A DNA stretch of 64,000 nt, taken from positions 214,397-278,396 of the forward strand of contig NZ_KB446649.1 of NCBI RefSeq assembly GCF_000340375.1, given 5' to 3'. Position numbers and translations under genes: made by a program. This DNA comes from Eggerthia catenaformis OT 569 = DSM 20559 (GTDB lineage Bacteria > Bacillota_I > Bacilli_A > Erysipelotrichales > Coprobacillaceae). Shown here in pieces: positions 52,303 through 61,601 of the stretch; within the stretch, counting starts at the first letter, position 1; every line of letters begins with the position of its first letter. The notes beneath the pieces are model-generated. The model was not told the DNA's origin and ran no database searches. It saw only the letters and a list, made by a program, of their open reading frames with translations.

Positions 52303-54099
52303 CTATAGGACTTCTTGTGTAAGTTTTTCCTGATATTGTGATGTATAAAGCCTATAATAATAGCCTTTATTTTTTAACAATTCCTGATGCTTTCCGGATT
52401 CAATAATCTTCCCATCCTTAACTGCCAAAATAATATCTGCATTGACTACTGTTGATAAACGATGAGCAATCACAAAAGATGTACGACCTTTAATAACTTT
52501 ACTAATCGCATTTTGAATAGCCTGTTCAGTAACTGTATCTACAGAAGCTGTAGCTTCATCCAGCACCAATATAGTAGGATTCGCAAGAATAGCTCTCGCA
52601 AAAGAAAGAAGTTGCTTCTCTCCCGTAGATAAGAGTTCTCCTCCTTCTCCTACTTCTGCATCTAAACCATTACCCATTTTCTCTACACACCGGGATGCAC
52701 TGACTAATTCTAATGCTTGATAAATTTGCTGATCAGACGCATCCGGCAAGCCATATTTTAAATTATCTCTAATTGTTCCGGAAAATAAATGAGGTGTCTG
52801 TAAAACATAGCCAATATGAGAATGAAGCCATCCCTGTGAACGCTCTCTAACATCTCTGCCATCAATAAGAATTTGTCCTTTGATTGGCTCATAGAAGCGA
52901 CAGACAAGATTAACCAATGTTGACTTGCCTGCTCCTGTTTCTCCTACAATCGCAACATGAGTCCCATAAGGCACTTTAAGATTAAAGTGTTCAAGAATCA
53001 TCTCTTGCCTATCCGGATAACGAAATGAAACATCTTTGAATTCTATATCTCCTTTAATATCTTCCCAGTTTTCTTGATGAGGATTAAAAATATCACCATA
53101 TTTCTTAATTACTTCTTCACTATCTATAACATCACTCTTTGTGTCTATTAATGATGTAAATCGTTCAATATTCGCCTGAGTTTGAATCAATGATGAGAAA
53201 ACTTCAATAATATATTGAATAGGTTCTATCATACCTAAAGCATAGGACATAAAAACTGATAAAGTCCCTATTTTCATAAGATTCTCTTTAGTAAGAAGTC
53301 CTCCCTGCCATAAGACAACAGCTAAAGCAATAGACGACATAATCGTGATTGTCGCCGTAAAAAGAGCTGAATAATGAGTTGCATGAATACTTGTCTTACG
53401 CATTTCTAAAGTATCTTCTTCAAAATCATCCTGAATAGTTTTTTCAGCCACTAATGTCTTAATTGTCTTTGCTCCCATAATACCCTCATTAAAATTGCCC
53501 GATATTCTTGAATTGATCTCCCTTATCTTTCTATTTAAAGCAATCAAATGCTTCTGAAGAAACATAATTAATAAAACAGAAGCAGGAATGAGCATAAATA
53601 AGTAAAAAGCTAATCTGATATTAATAATCATCATTACAATAAAGACAGATAAGATATAAGCAAAATTCCAAACAAAATCCATTAATCGCCATGAAACTAC
53701 CGTTCCTATACGATCTGTATCACTCATTACTCTTGCATGAATATAGCCTATATTATTGGTATTAAAATATGAAAAAGATAATTTCTGTAAATGACTAAAA
53801 GATATATTCTTTAAATCTCTGCCTACATCCAATTCCAATTTTGCACAAAGATAACTCGAAACATAATTAATAATAACCTGTATCACTAATAAAAAGATAT
53901 ACAGAATAGTAAAATAAGTAATTGTATCCAATGTCTTTAAGCCGATAAAATGGTCTAAAGCGTAACGATTAAATAAAGGATAAACACTATCTAAAACAGA
54001 CGATAATATCCCCAATATAATCATTTCTATCATTGCCTTATAATATTTTCTGAGGTAAACAAGAATAGCCGGTATACCAAAATATGGATGTTTATTCAT
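52303..54099 (-). CDS. ABC exporter half-transporter, subunit 2
   Basis: A 598-residue type IV ABC exporter: six membrane helices (to about 330) and one ATPase domain with Walker A VGETGAGKST, signature LLSTGEKQLLSFARA (altered from LSGGQ) and Walker B ILVLDEATASVDT with the catalytic Glu. ATG 54099, preceded by AGGAGGG, overlaps the partner gene by 8 bases. Together they form a heterodimer of the BmrCD/LmrCD/YheHI kind, exporting drugs, lipids or peptides. Confidence 0.93.
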   Translation of the reverse strand: MNKHPYFGIPAILVYLRKYYKAMIEMIILGILSSVLDSVYPLFNRYALDHFIGLKTLDTITYFTILYIFLLVIQVIINYVSSYLCAKLELDVGRDLKNISFSHLQKLSFSYFNTNNIGYIHARVMSDTDRIGTVVSWRLMDFVWNFAYILSVFIVMMIINIRLAFYLFMLIPASVLLIMFLQKHLIALNRKIREINSRISGNFNEGIMGAKTIKTLVAEKTIQDDFEEDTLEMRKTSIHATHYSALFTATITIMSSIALAVVLWQGGLLTKENLMKIGTLSVFMSYALGMIEPIQYIIEVFSSLIQTQANIERFTSLIDTKSDVIDSEEVIKKYGDIFNPHQENWEDIKGDIEFKDVSFRYPDRQEMILEHFNLKVPYGTHVAIVGETGAGKSTLVNLVCRFYEPIKGQILIDGRDVRERSQGWLHSHIGYVLQTPHLFSGTIRDNLKYGLPDASDQQIYQALELVSASRCVEKMGNGLDAEVGEGGELLSTGEKQLLSFARAILANPTILVLDEATASVDTVTEQAIQNAISKVIKGRTSFVIAHRLSTVVNADIILAVKDGKIIESGKHQELLKNKGYYYRLYTSQYQEKLTQEVL

Positions 54100-55858
54100 A
54101 ATGTCCCTCCTGTATATTACAGATTTGCTGATAAATTCCATTTTCTTTAGATAATTGCTTATGATTTCCCATCTGTTTAATAACACCATGATTTAAAACA
54201 ATAATCTGATCAGCATTCTTTAAAGTAGAGATTCGATGACTAATAAGAATAACCGTTGCATTATCCATCTTTGTTTCTAATGCTTCCCTAATCTTTTTAT
54301 CTGTTTCACTATCAATTGCAGATAAAGAATCATCAAAGATCATAATAGGAGATTCTCTAATAATCATTTGAGCAATAGCAGCTCTTTGTTTCTGGCCGCC
54401 TGATAATGTAACTCCTCTTTCACCTACAAATGTATGATAACCTTGATAAAAGTGATGAACAGCTTCATCTAAATAGGCAATACGAGAAACTCTTCTTACA
54501 TCTTCAGTACTTGCTTCCCTCTTAGCAATACGTATATTTTCTTCAATTGTACGTGAAAATAAATAAGGTTCCTGTAAAACCATTCCGATATTCTCTCTCA
54601 AATAACTTCGATCAATTGCGGATAGATCATATCCACCTATTGTGATAGAACCTTGAGAAGGCAAATAAAGAGCATCCAATAAATACATTAATGTAGATTT
54701 ACCGCTCCCTGTCCCTCCTAGTATTCCCACAGTAGATCCTTTTTTAATTGTAAAATTAATATCCTTTAAGACATAAGGAAGATCAGGAGCATATTTAAAA
54801 TAAACATGATGAAATGAGATATCCTCAAATAATGAAGGCTTAATAGGATGAAGCTGAGCGCTTTCTAGAGGTGAATTCATAATAGAAAGAATACGCTCAA
54901 TAGAAACACCTGCCCGGCTCATTTCTGAAATAACACGTCCCAGTCTTCTTACCGGCCATACCAGCATCGCATTATAAGAAATAAAAGCAATGTAACTGCC
55001 GGCAGTTAAAGAGCCCTTAATCACAAAAACAGCACCTAATATAACAACAGTCATGACCTGTAAACCTGAAATACCATCACCCATTGCCCAGAAAGCTGAC
55101 AAGATAACTGATAGTTTCATATATGCATTGGTATAGATATCATTCTGCTTTTCAAATCGTTCTTTCTCATATTTTTCTCTGCCAAAAGCGCGAACAACAC
55201 GAACCCCTGTCAGATTCTCCTGAGTAATAGAGGATAGCTTTCCTTCCTGCTGATCAGCAATTTCAAAAGTTTTCCTAATCTTATTATGGAAAAATAATGA
55301 ATACAACACAATCACAGGAACAAAGACTCCTGCCGCCGCCGTCAGCAAAAAAGAAATCTGAGTCATAAAATAAAGAGACAAGATAAGCATAACAATAATT
55401 CTAAACATACCTGTCAGCTGTTCAGAAAGAAATCGTTTTATTGTTTCTACATCACTTGTACATCTTTGAATAATATCTCCTGTGCTATTTTTACTATACC
55501 AGCTAAAAGGTAAATGCTGGATATGAAAGAATAATTTATTCCTCGTATTCTCAGTAAATCTTTCTGCACCAATAGAATTTGTCAGATTAAATAGATATCT
55601 GAATAATGCACCTATTAAGGCAATAAAGATAATTATCAAGGCAAGCATATAAAAATGAGACTTAAAGTAACTTACTGATATAAATGACATAGAAGAAGGC
55701 TTATTTCCAATAATAGAATCAACGATAAAACCAATAATCTTAGGATTAATCAAATCAAATAAAGAAGCAAGTGATACAAATATTACTGCCGCTATAAAAT
55801 ATCTTTTACTACCTTTAATAAAATTCATAATTAGTGATACTTTATTTTTAAACCCCAT
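54092..55858 (-). CDS. ABC exporter half-transporter, subunit 1
   Basis: A 588-residue partner of the preceding gene. Six helices, then Walker A LGGTGSGKST, intact signature TLSGGQKQRAAIAQ and Walker B IMIFDDSLSAIDS, where Asp replaces the catalytic Glu. That substitution and the altered signature in the partner leave one normal and one degenerate ATP site, as in known heterodimeric exporters. GAGGAGAAG precedes the ATG. Confidence 0.93.
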   Translation of the reverse strand: MGFKNKVSLIMNFIKGSKRYFIAAVIFVSLASLFDLINPKIIGFIVDSIIGNKPSSMSFISVSYFKSHFYMLALIIIFIALIGALFRYLFNLTNSIGAERFTENTRNKLFFHIQHLPFSWYSKNSTGDIIQRCTSDVETIKRFLSEQLTGMFRIIVMLILSLYFMTQISFLLTAAAGVFVPVIVLYSLFFHNKIRKTFEIADQQEGKLSSITQENLTGVRVVRAFGREKYEKERFEKQNDIYTNAYMKLSVILSAFWAMGDGISGLQVMTVVILGAVFVIKGSLTAGSYIAFISYNAMLVWPVRRLGRVISEMSRAGVSIERILSIMNSPLESAQLHPIKPSLFEDISFHHVYFKYAPDLPYVLKDINFTIKKGSTVGILGGTGSGKSTLMYLLDALYLPSQGSITIGGYDLSAIDRSYLRENIGMVLQEPYLFSRTIEENIRIAKREASTEDVRRVSRIAYLDEAVHHFYQGYHTFVGERGVTLSGGQKQRAAIAQMIIRESPIMIFDDSLSAIDSETDKKIREALETKMDNATVILISHRISTLKNADQIIVLNHGVIKQMGNHKQLSKENGIYQQICNIQEGHYE

Positions 55859-55928
55859 AATCTTCTCCTCATTTATTTCATAATATTATCATAGACATTC
55901 TGATTTGTCTTAAAATGTACATAAAAAG

Positions 55929-55949
55929 AAAAAGGCTTTAAAAGCCCTT
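55929..55949 (-). terminator. Terminator after the orphan IIB gene
   Basis: Minus-strand stem AGGGCTT/AAGCCTT with TTA loop, followed by UUUUCUUUUU; overlaps the stop. Confidence 0.65.
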
Positions 55950-56348
55950 ATGAACATGATGATAAGCTTTATATCTTTTTACTGTTAAAATATTATTTTC
56001 ACTCGGAAAATAAACCGGATTAGCAGATCTATTTTTAAATAAATCTATAATATCTAAAGCATCTGTTACTATCTCATCCAGTTCCATTCTGCCATACATC
56101 CGAGGAGGAATAAGGTAAAATGGAACCGTAGAATTATGATTTTTTAAGAATATTTCTAAAGATATTCTGAGATGTGGACAGCACAAAATAACATCATAGT
56201 TATCCATCTTTTCTTCAATTAAAGAAAAACTCTGAAAATCTATCTGATAATAGTCTTCCAAATGCTTATTCTTTATTTCTTTCTGCATTCTAACAGAGAG
56301 ATAACTGGAAGAAAAACCTCCCCCGCAACAAATAAGCATTCGTATCAT
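55938..56348 (-). CDS. Orphan PTS IIB-like protein (cellobiose type) with C-terminal extension
   Basis: A 136-residue protein: MIRMLICCGGGFSSSYLSVR carries the Cys loop of lactose/cellobiose IIB proteins, and DVILCCPHLRISLEIFL the second strand. About 35 extra residues follow the domain (NPVYFPSENNILTVKRYKAY). No IIA or IIC is adjacent. It overlaps the RlmI-type gene by 4 bases. It may act as a phospho-relay regulator rather than transporter part (inference). Confidence 0.75.
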   Translation of the reverse strand: MIRMLICCGGGFSSSYLSVRMQKEIKNKHLEDYYQIDFQSFSLIEEKMDNYDVILCCPHLRISLEIFLKNHNSTVPFYLIPPRMYGRMELDEIVTDALDIIDLFKNRSANPVYFPSENNILTVKRYKAYHHVHKGF

Positions 56349-57541
56349 TTTTCATTCACTACCTGAAAAATATAAAATTTCAAATAAGATGATTCATCTG
56401 CTGACCATAATATAGGATGATCCGGTGACTGCTGCCTAAATTCCACCTGTCTTAAACGTTTATTAATACTCTTTGAAGCCTGGTAAATAGCTTTCTTAAA
56501 ACTTTCATTATCCATGAAATGAGAACATGTACATGTTACCAGATATCCTCCATCTCTTACCAACTTTAATCCTTCTCGATTTATCTCACGATATCCTTTC
56601 ATAGCATTTTTAATGGAATTCTTTGATTTAGTAAATGCCGGAGGATCCAAAATAACCACATCAAAGCTTTTCTTTGCATTAATTAGTTCAGGAAGATAAT
56701 CAAAAACATCGTGAACTTCAAATTTTACCTTATCTTCTAAATGATTAAGCTTAGCATTCTTATTTGCTAGAGAAACCGCAAGATCACTGGCATCTATTCC
56801 TAATACACTCTTCGCTCCTGCCGCTCCGGCATTTAAAGCAAAAGTACCTATATAAGTAAAACAATCAAGTACATCGCTATCTTTTACTATTGAATGAATA
56901 GAAAGTCTATTATATTTCTGATCTAAAAAGAACCCTGTTTTCTGTCCATTTTCCACATCAACAATATAAGAAATACCATTCTCTTTAATCTTTACCTTGG
57001 TATCAAAGCTTTCACCAATAAATCCTTTTATTCTTTCTAATCCTTCTTTAGTACGTTCCTTGGCATCACTACGTTCATAAACACCTCTGATTTTTATTCC
57101 ATCTTCTAATAAAACATCTTTTAATAAAGCTGTTAATTTAAGCTTTAGTGCTTCCATTCCTAATGTAAGCGACTGAATAGATAATACATCTTCAAACTTA
57201 TCAGCAACAAATCCAGGCAAAAAGTCTGCTTCACCAAAAATAATACGACAGCTTGATATATCTACGGTTTTCTTACGATATTCCCATGCTTTCCGAATTC
57301 TCATTTTTAAGAAATCATCATCTATTTTCTGATCCTTATTTCTCGTTAAAAGGCGTATTCTAATCTTTGAATTCTGGTTAATATATCCTTTACCAATATA
57401 TCGATGATCATAATCTTCTACATCTACTATACTGCCATTTATAAATCTTCCTGAAATATTCTCTATCTCATTATTATAAATCCATAATCCTCCATTCTTC
57501 ACGCTATGACCTTCATTCTTCTTTAATGTTACTAGACTCAT
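56345..57541 (-). CDS. rlmI: RlmI-type 23S rRNA cytosine methyltransferase
   Basis: A 398-residue SAM-dependent enzyme with an N-terminal PUA-like domain (GGLWIYNNEIENISGRFING), an EEHD-like middle and a Rossmann methyltransferase: DVLDCFTYIGTFALNAGAAG, VLGIDASDLAV and FDVVILDPPAFTKSK (motif IV), VTCTCSHFMD (motif VI). Known members methylate C5 of 23S rRNA C1962. Confidence 0.9.
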   Translation of the reverse strand: MSLVTLKKNEGHSVKNGGLWIYNNEIENISGRFINGSIVDVEDYDHRYIGKGYINQNSKIRIRLLTRNKDQKIDDDFLKMRIRKAWEYRKKTVDISSCRIIFGEADFLPGFVADKFEDVLSIQSLTLGMEALKLKLTALLKDVLLEDGIKIRGVYERSDAKERTKEGLERIKGFIGESFDTKVKIKENGISYIVDVENGQKTGFFLDQKYNRLSIHSIVKDSDVLDCFTYIGTFALNAGAAGAKSVLGIDASDLAVSLANKNAKLNHLEDKVKFEVHDVFDYLPELINAKKSFDVVILDPPAFTKSKNSIKNAMKGYREINREGLKLVRDGGYLVTCTCSHFMDNESFKKAIYQASKSINKRLRQVEFRQQSPDHPILWSADESSYLKFYIFQVVNEK

Positions 57542-57592
57542 CCTGTTACCTCATTTCTTCACGATTATACACTATTTCTTTCTAAAGAAAAA

Positions 57593-57615
57593 GAATTATC
57601 AATTACTGATAATTC
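57593..57615 (-). terminator. Terminator after the 57603-57899 gene
   Basis: Stem GAATTATCA/TGATAATTC, loop GTAAT, then UUUUUCUUU on the minus strand. Confidence 0.7.
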
Positions 57616-57899
57616 CTTTCATCATAAATTTCAGGTTCACTGCTATCAGTAAATTCTTCAGGAACATAAATAATAGGAGGATTCAGTTTCGATTCATGAA
57701 GCTCTGTCTGTAGTTCGGTTATCTTATCTAAATAAGACAGACTTAAAATATCTTTTTCTTCTTTAGATAATTTTTTAGGTCTCTTTCTCTGTGATAACTG
57801 ACTTATATAAACACTTGACTGATTAGCTTCACTTAAATCTGAATAATCTAAAAGAACTGCAAAATTATGAACAGACACATGTAAAGTATAAATCATCAC
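57603..57899 (-). CDS. Hypothetical protein
   Basis: A 98-residue protein of unknown function. N-terminal hydrophobic segment (MIYTLHVSVHNFAVLLDYSD), then a basic KRPKKLSKEEKDIL and an acidic, Pro-rich C-terminus (IIYVPEEFTDSSEPEIYDER). GGAGG is 10 bases before the GTG at 57899. A 32-codon frame upstream (57896-57994) overlaps its start, so it may be the end of a longer split gene. Confidence 0.45.
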   Translation of the reverse strand: MMIYTLHVSVHNFAVLLDYSDLSEANQSSVYISQLSQRKRPKKLSKEEKDILSLSYLDKITELQTELHESKLNPPIIYVPEEFTDSSEPEIYDERNYQ

Positions 57900-57994
57900 A
57901 GAATATGTTCCTCCTGTCTGATCATACTTTGTAAATACAAAACCATCAAATCCTGTCTAAAAGAAGCATTATGATTAAATCTTTCAACATTCAC
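57896..57994 (-). CDS. Possible short ORF or 5' piece of a broken gene
   Basis: Thirty-two codons from a GTG at 57994: NVERFNHNASFRQDLMVLYL, then QSMIRQEEHIL, ending TGA overlapping the next start. The peptide looks natural but the ribosome site is weak. It could be a small gene or, with 57603-57899, the frame-shifted parts of one protein. Confidence 0.25.
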   Translation of the reverse strand: MNVERFNHNASFRQDLMVLYLQSMIRQEEHIL

Positions 57995-58135
57995 TTTCTT
58001 TTGTTTTTACTTAATTATCACTATAGTCCGGTCTAGTAACTCATAAAGCAACGATACTTAATAATACTATTATCTTATCAGTTGAAATCAATAAGGTAAA
58101 TGTTTAAAATGATTGATATGAAAGGAATTGTTAAA

Positions 58136-59518
58136 ATGGAAAGAAAAACTTTATGGGAAAACTATAATGATGCTGATATTAAAGAAATGAATAAAATATC
58201 AGAGCGTTATAAAGAATGTCTTGATCTAGGAAAGACAGAAAGAGAATGTGCTTCTCTTATTATTAAGATGGCTGAGGAAAATGGCTATATTAATTTAGAT
58301 GAAGCCATCAAAGAAAATAAGCGGCTGTCTGCAGGTGATAAGATCTATGCCTGTTATAACGGAAAGACAGTTGCTTTATATCATTTAGGTGAAGATGATA
58401 TTGAAAAGGGAATGAATATATTAGGTGCTCATATTGATTCTCCCCGTATTGATGTGAAACAGAATCCCCTTTATGAAAAAGAAGGGTTTGCTTATCTAGA
58501 TACTCACTATTATGGAGGAATTAAAAAATATCAATGGGTTACAATCCCTCTTTCAATGCATGGTGTATTTGTTAAAAAAGATGGAACAGTTATCAATATA
58601 AGCATTGGTGAAGAAGATAATGATCCTGTATTCACTATTACTGATCTGCTTATTCATCTATCTGCTTCACAGCTACAAAAGAAAGCTTCTGAAGTTATTG
58701 AAGGCGAGAATCTTGATTTGTTGGTCGGTTCTATTTTATTAAAGGATGAAGAAAAGGATCCTATTAAAGCTAATATTTTAAAGCTATTGAAAGAAAAATA
58801 TGATATTGAAGAAGACGATTTCTTATCTGCTGAATTAGAACTCGTTCCTGCTTCAAAAGCAAGAGATCTAGGGTTCGATAAAAGCATGATTCTAGGATAT
58901 GGTCAGGATGATCGTATCTGTGCTTTCACTTCTTTATTTGCGATGCTGGAAAGCAATAATCTTAAAAGAACCGGATGTACTCTATTAGTAGATAAAGAAG
59001 AAATAGGAAGTGTCGGTGCCAGCGGTATGCATTCACGTTTCTTTGAGAATACAACAGCTGAAATTTTAAATCTTATGGGCTATACAAAAGATATCTCCGT
59101 TCGTCGCTGCCTTGCCCACTCAACTATGTTATCAAGTGATGTCAGTGCCGGCTATGATCCCTTATATGCGAATGCCTTTGAAATTAAAAATGCTGCTTTC
59201 TTAGGCAAAGGGCTTGTTTTCAATAAATTTACAGGAGCCAGAGGTAAATCAGGAAGCAATGATGCGAATGCTGAGTATATGGCTAAAGTAAGAAATGTAA
59301 TGGACTCTCATAAGATTGCTTTCCAGACAGCTGAATTAGGAAAAGTTGATATTGGTGGAGGAGGCACTATTGCCTATATTACTGCAAATTATGGCATGGA
59401 AGTCATTGATGCAGGTCTGGCAGTGCTATGTATGCATTCACCTTGTGAAGTATCAAGTAAAGCTGATATTTATGAAGCTGTTAAAGGCTATAAAGCATTC
59501 TTAAAAGATATGTATTAA
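58136..59518 (+). CDS. M18-family zinc aminopeptidase
   Basis: A 460-residue dinuclear-zinc aminopeptidase. ILGAHIDSPRIDVKQNPLYE and YLDTHYYGGIKKYQW near the N-terminus, LLVDKEEIGSVGASGMHSRF with catalytic Glu, LSSDVSAGYDPLYA and the C-terminal MHSPCEVSSKADIYE supply the metal ligands. Cytosolic peptide turnover. ATG 58136 has AAAGG 10 bases upstream and begins MERKTLWENY; earlier in-frame ATGs have poorer sites. Confidence 0.94.
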   Translation: MERKTLWENYNDADIKEMNKISERYKECLDLGKTERECASLIIKMAEENGYINLDEAIKENKRLSAGDKIYACYNGKTVALYHLGEDDIEKGMNILGAHIDSPRIDVKQNPLYEKEGFAYLDTHYYGGIKKYQWVTIPLSMHGVFVKKDGTVINISIGEEDNDPVFTITDLLIHLSASQLQKKASEVIEGENLDLLVGSILLKDEEKDPIKANILKLLKEKYDIEEDDFLSAELELVPASKARDLGFDKSMILGYGQDDRICAFTSLFAMLESNNLKRTGCTLLVDKEEIGSVGASGMHSRFFENTTAEILNLMGYTKDISVRRCLAHSTMLSSDVSAGYDPLYANAFEIKNAAFLGKGLVFNKFTGARGKSGSNDANAEYMAKVRNVMDSHKIAFQTAELGKVDIGGGGTIAYITANYGMEVIDAGLAVLCMHSPCEVSSKADIYEAVKGYKAFLKDMY

Positions 59519-59545
59519 AAAACAGGTGTTTGTACCTGTTTTTTT
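59517..59545. terminator. Bidirectional terminator
   Basis: Stem AAAAAACAGGT/ACCTGTTTTTT between convergent genes; loop GTTTGT. Confidence 0.85.
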
Positions 59546-59551
59546 ACTATA

Positions 59552-60484
59552 TTAAATAATATAGAACCAATTTTGATCATCATCCAGATCCTTCTTTCCT
59601 GAACGAATATTCAATTCTTGCGTCTTAATAGACACCTTTGATTGTGAATCTATGGATTGTGTAATAAAAGCATTTGAACCTATTGTTGAGCCTTCTCCTA
59701 TTACTGTTTCACCACCTAGAATAGAAGCGCCCGAATAAATAGTCACATTATCACAGATTGTAGGATGACGTTTGACATTCTTTAACTTCTGCCCTCCTCT
59801 TGTAGAAAGAGCACCTAAAGTAACTCCCTGATATACTTTTACATTGTCTCCAATAATTGTTGTTTCGCCAATCACGATGCCGGTTCCATGATCAATAAAG
59901 AAATACTTTCCCAATACTGCTCCGGGATGAATATCAATACCTGTCAAAGAATGAGCATGTTCTGTCATAATACGAGGTAATATTGGTATAGTAAGTGTAT
60001 AAAGGACATGAGCTAAACGATTAACTGTAATCGCATATAATCCCGGATAAGCTAAAATAATTTCATTTTTATTAAAAGCTGCGGGATCACCATCAAAAGC
60101 TGCTTCAACATCTGTTTCTGTATATTTTCTGATATTAGGAAGCTGTTTAAAAAATTCAATACTTAATTTTTCTGCTTTTTCATCAATACATCTTTGCTCA
60201 CATTCCTGATATTCAGGAAGTTGTCTAATTGCTATGGCAATCTGTTTTGTCATTGTATACATAACATCTTCCAAAATAACTGTCAGCTGTGAAGATAAAT
60301 TATAAAATTTATATTTACGATCATTAAAAAATCCGGGAAAAATAATCTGAATGAGTTTATCAATCATATTAATAATAATATCTGTATCAGGCTGATCAAA
60401 AAAATCAGCTGTATTAATAATTGAATCACTTTTATGATAGTCATCTAAAATCAGATTAACTATGTCATTAATTTTATTATCCAT
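59552..60484 (-). CDS. cysE: Serine O-acetyltransferase (long form)
   Basis: A 310-residue enzyme making O-acetylserine for cysteine synthesis. An alpha-helical N-terminal SATase domain (YPGLYAITVNRLAHVLY) precedes a left-handed beta-helix of hexapeptide repeats: SLTGIDIHPGAVLGKYFFID, HGTGIVIGETTIIGDNVKVY, GVTLGA, RHPTICDNVTIYSGASILGG. The long N-terminal region fits the EpsC/SrpH group. No cysteine synthase gene is adjacent. Confidence 0.93.
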   Translation of the reverse strand: MDNKINDIVNLILDDYHKSDSIINTADFFDQPDTDIIINMIDKLIQIIFPGFFNDRKYKFYNLSSQLTVILEDVMYTMTKQIAIAIRQLPEYQECEQRCIDEKAEKLSIEFFKQLPNIRKYTETDVEAAFDGDPAAFNKNEIILAYPGLYAITVNRLAHVLYTLTIPILPRIMTEHAHSLTGIDIHPGAVLGKYFFIDHGTGIVIGETTIIGDNVKVYQGVTLGALSTRGGQKLKNVKRHPTICDNVTIYSGASILGGETVIGEGSTIGSNAFITQSIDSQSKVSIKTQELNIRSGKKDLDDDQNWFYII

Positions 60485-60527
60485 GTAAATCCCCTCTTAG
60501 CCAGTATATAAAAAAAGAAAGAAAGCT

Positions 60528-61544
60528 TCAAATCTTTTGTTTATTAATAATTTCACTTAATATCTTAGGCATACTTCTTGGTCCCCTGACCGCCTTAACA
60601 CCATAGTTCTTTATAAATGAGAATGAATAATCTCCTTTTTTATATTTCTTAATTATATCAATATATATTCCCATATGATGGGATTCCAAAGCATTTTCTA
60701 CATGATCTTCTATAACTAAACATTGATACATAATACATGAATAAGGAGCACTTAAATAAATATAGAGAATATCTCCCTTTTGAATACCTTTAGACTGTTT
60801 CCACACTGCTCTTTTATGGGCATCCAAATACTCTTCTACATCAAAGAATGACGAGTTAGCCGGTATAATCCATTCTTTAATTTCCTCTCTATGAGAATCC
60901 GTTAAGCGATAAGACTGATCAATCAGCTGATAAATCAGTTGATTAGAAATACTTCCATCAAGAATAATAGAAATCCATGATTTCTTATTCATATGATAAG
61001 CTTCGTAAAGACCTGCTTTAAGCAATTCATCTTTATCTAATGGATTAATCTTAATATTTAATACCTCACACAATCCTGTTTTTTGAATAAATTTAGAATA
61101 ATCAACTGACATAATAATACCAAACCACTTATGATCTTCATGACGAAAGACAGCGTTTTTATCATCATCCCATAAGAAATCAGGTTCTCTATGATATTTA
61201 TCCTTAATATACTCTTCTATTTCTCTAGATTGGTTAAAAATAAAATGTGTCTTCTTAAAACAATGAAAGGCAATGTCATCTAATAATTTTATATATGCTT
61301 CTCTAACTTTTAAAGCATAGACTCCCGGATGATTCTGATGAATCAGAATATATTCATCCTCAGAAAATAAATCAATAACCTTTCCATAAACCTTACCCTT
61401 TTTGATCAATATTTCTGCTTTAAATTCATTATTCATAATATTCTTTTCATAAGAATAAATACCCTTATCTAAAGAAAATCCATATTTGATTAATCGATCT
61501 GTAATAGGAACTAATCTTAAAAACAGTTCTTCTTCAACTCGCAT
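60528..61544 (-). CDS. YjbR/MmcQ-EVE fusion protein
   Basis: A 338-residue two-domain protein. Residues 70-220 match the YjbR/MmcQ (CyaY-like) fold: PDFLWDDDKNAVFRHEDHKW, FGIIMSVDYSK, VLNIKINPLDKDELL and GLYEAYHMNKKSWISIILDG. Residues 225-325 match an EVE/PUA-like domain: WIIPANSSFFDVEEYLDAHK, VWKQSKGIQKGDILYIYLSA, PYSCIMYQCLVIE. EVE domains bind modified bases in nucleic acid. Function of the fusion is unknown. AAGGAG 6 bases before the ATG. Confidence 0.8.
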   Translation of the reverse strand: MRVEEELFLRLVPITDRLIKYGFSLDKGIYSYEKNIMNNEFKAEILIKKGKVYGKVIDLFSEDEYILIHQNHPGVYALKVREAYIKLLDDIAFHCFKKTHFIFNQSREIEEYIKDKYHREPDFLWDDDKNAVFRHEDHKWFGIIMSVDYSKFIQKTGLCEVLNIKINPLDKDELLKAGLYEAYHMNKKSWISIILDGSISNQLIYQLIDQSYRLTDSHREEIKEWIIPANSSFFDVEEYLDAHKRAVWKQSKGIQKGDILYIYLSAPYSCIMYQCLVIEDHVENALESHHMGIYIDIIKKYKKGDYSFSFIKNYGVKAVRGPRSMPKILSEIINKQKI

Positions 61545-61601
61545 ATTTAACTCCTTAAAAGCAGAGAATTTTCAGGCATAGCCCAAAAATTCTCAACAAT
61601 C

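Noticed and set aside
52292..52319. Perfect 12-bp hairpin overlapping the ABC gene stop as a terminator
   Set aside because: The stem is convincing, but no U-run follows on the minus strand, so I did not list it as a terminator; it may be an mRNA-stabilising hairpin.
61556..61600. Hairpin with GAGAATTTT/AAAATTCTC arms after the orphan IIB gene
   Set aside because: No U-tract on either strand; role unclear.
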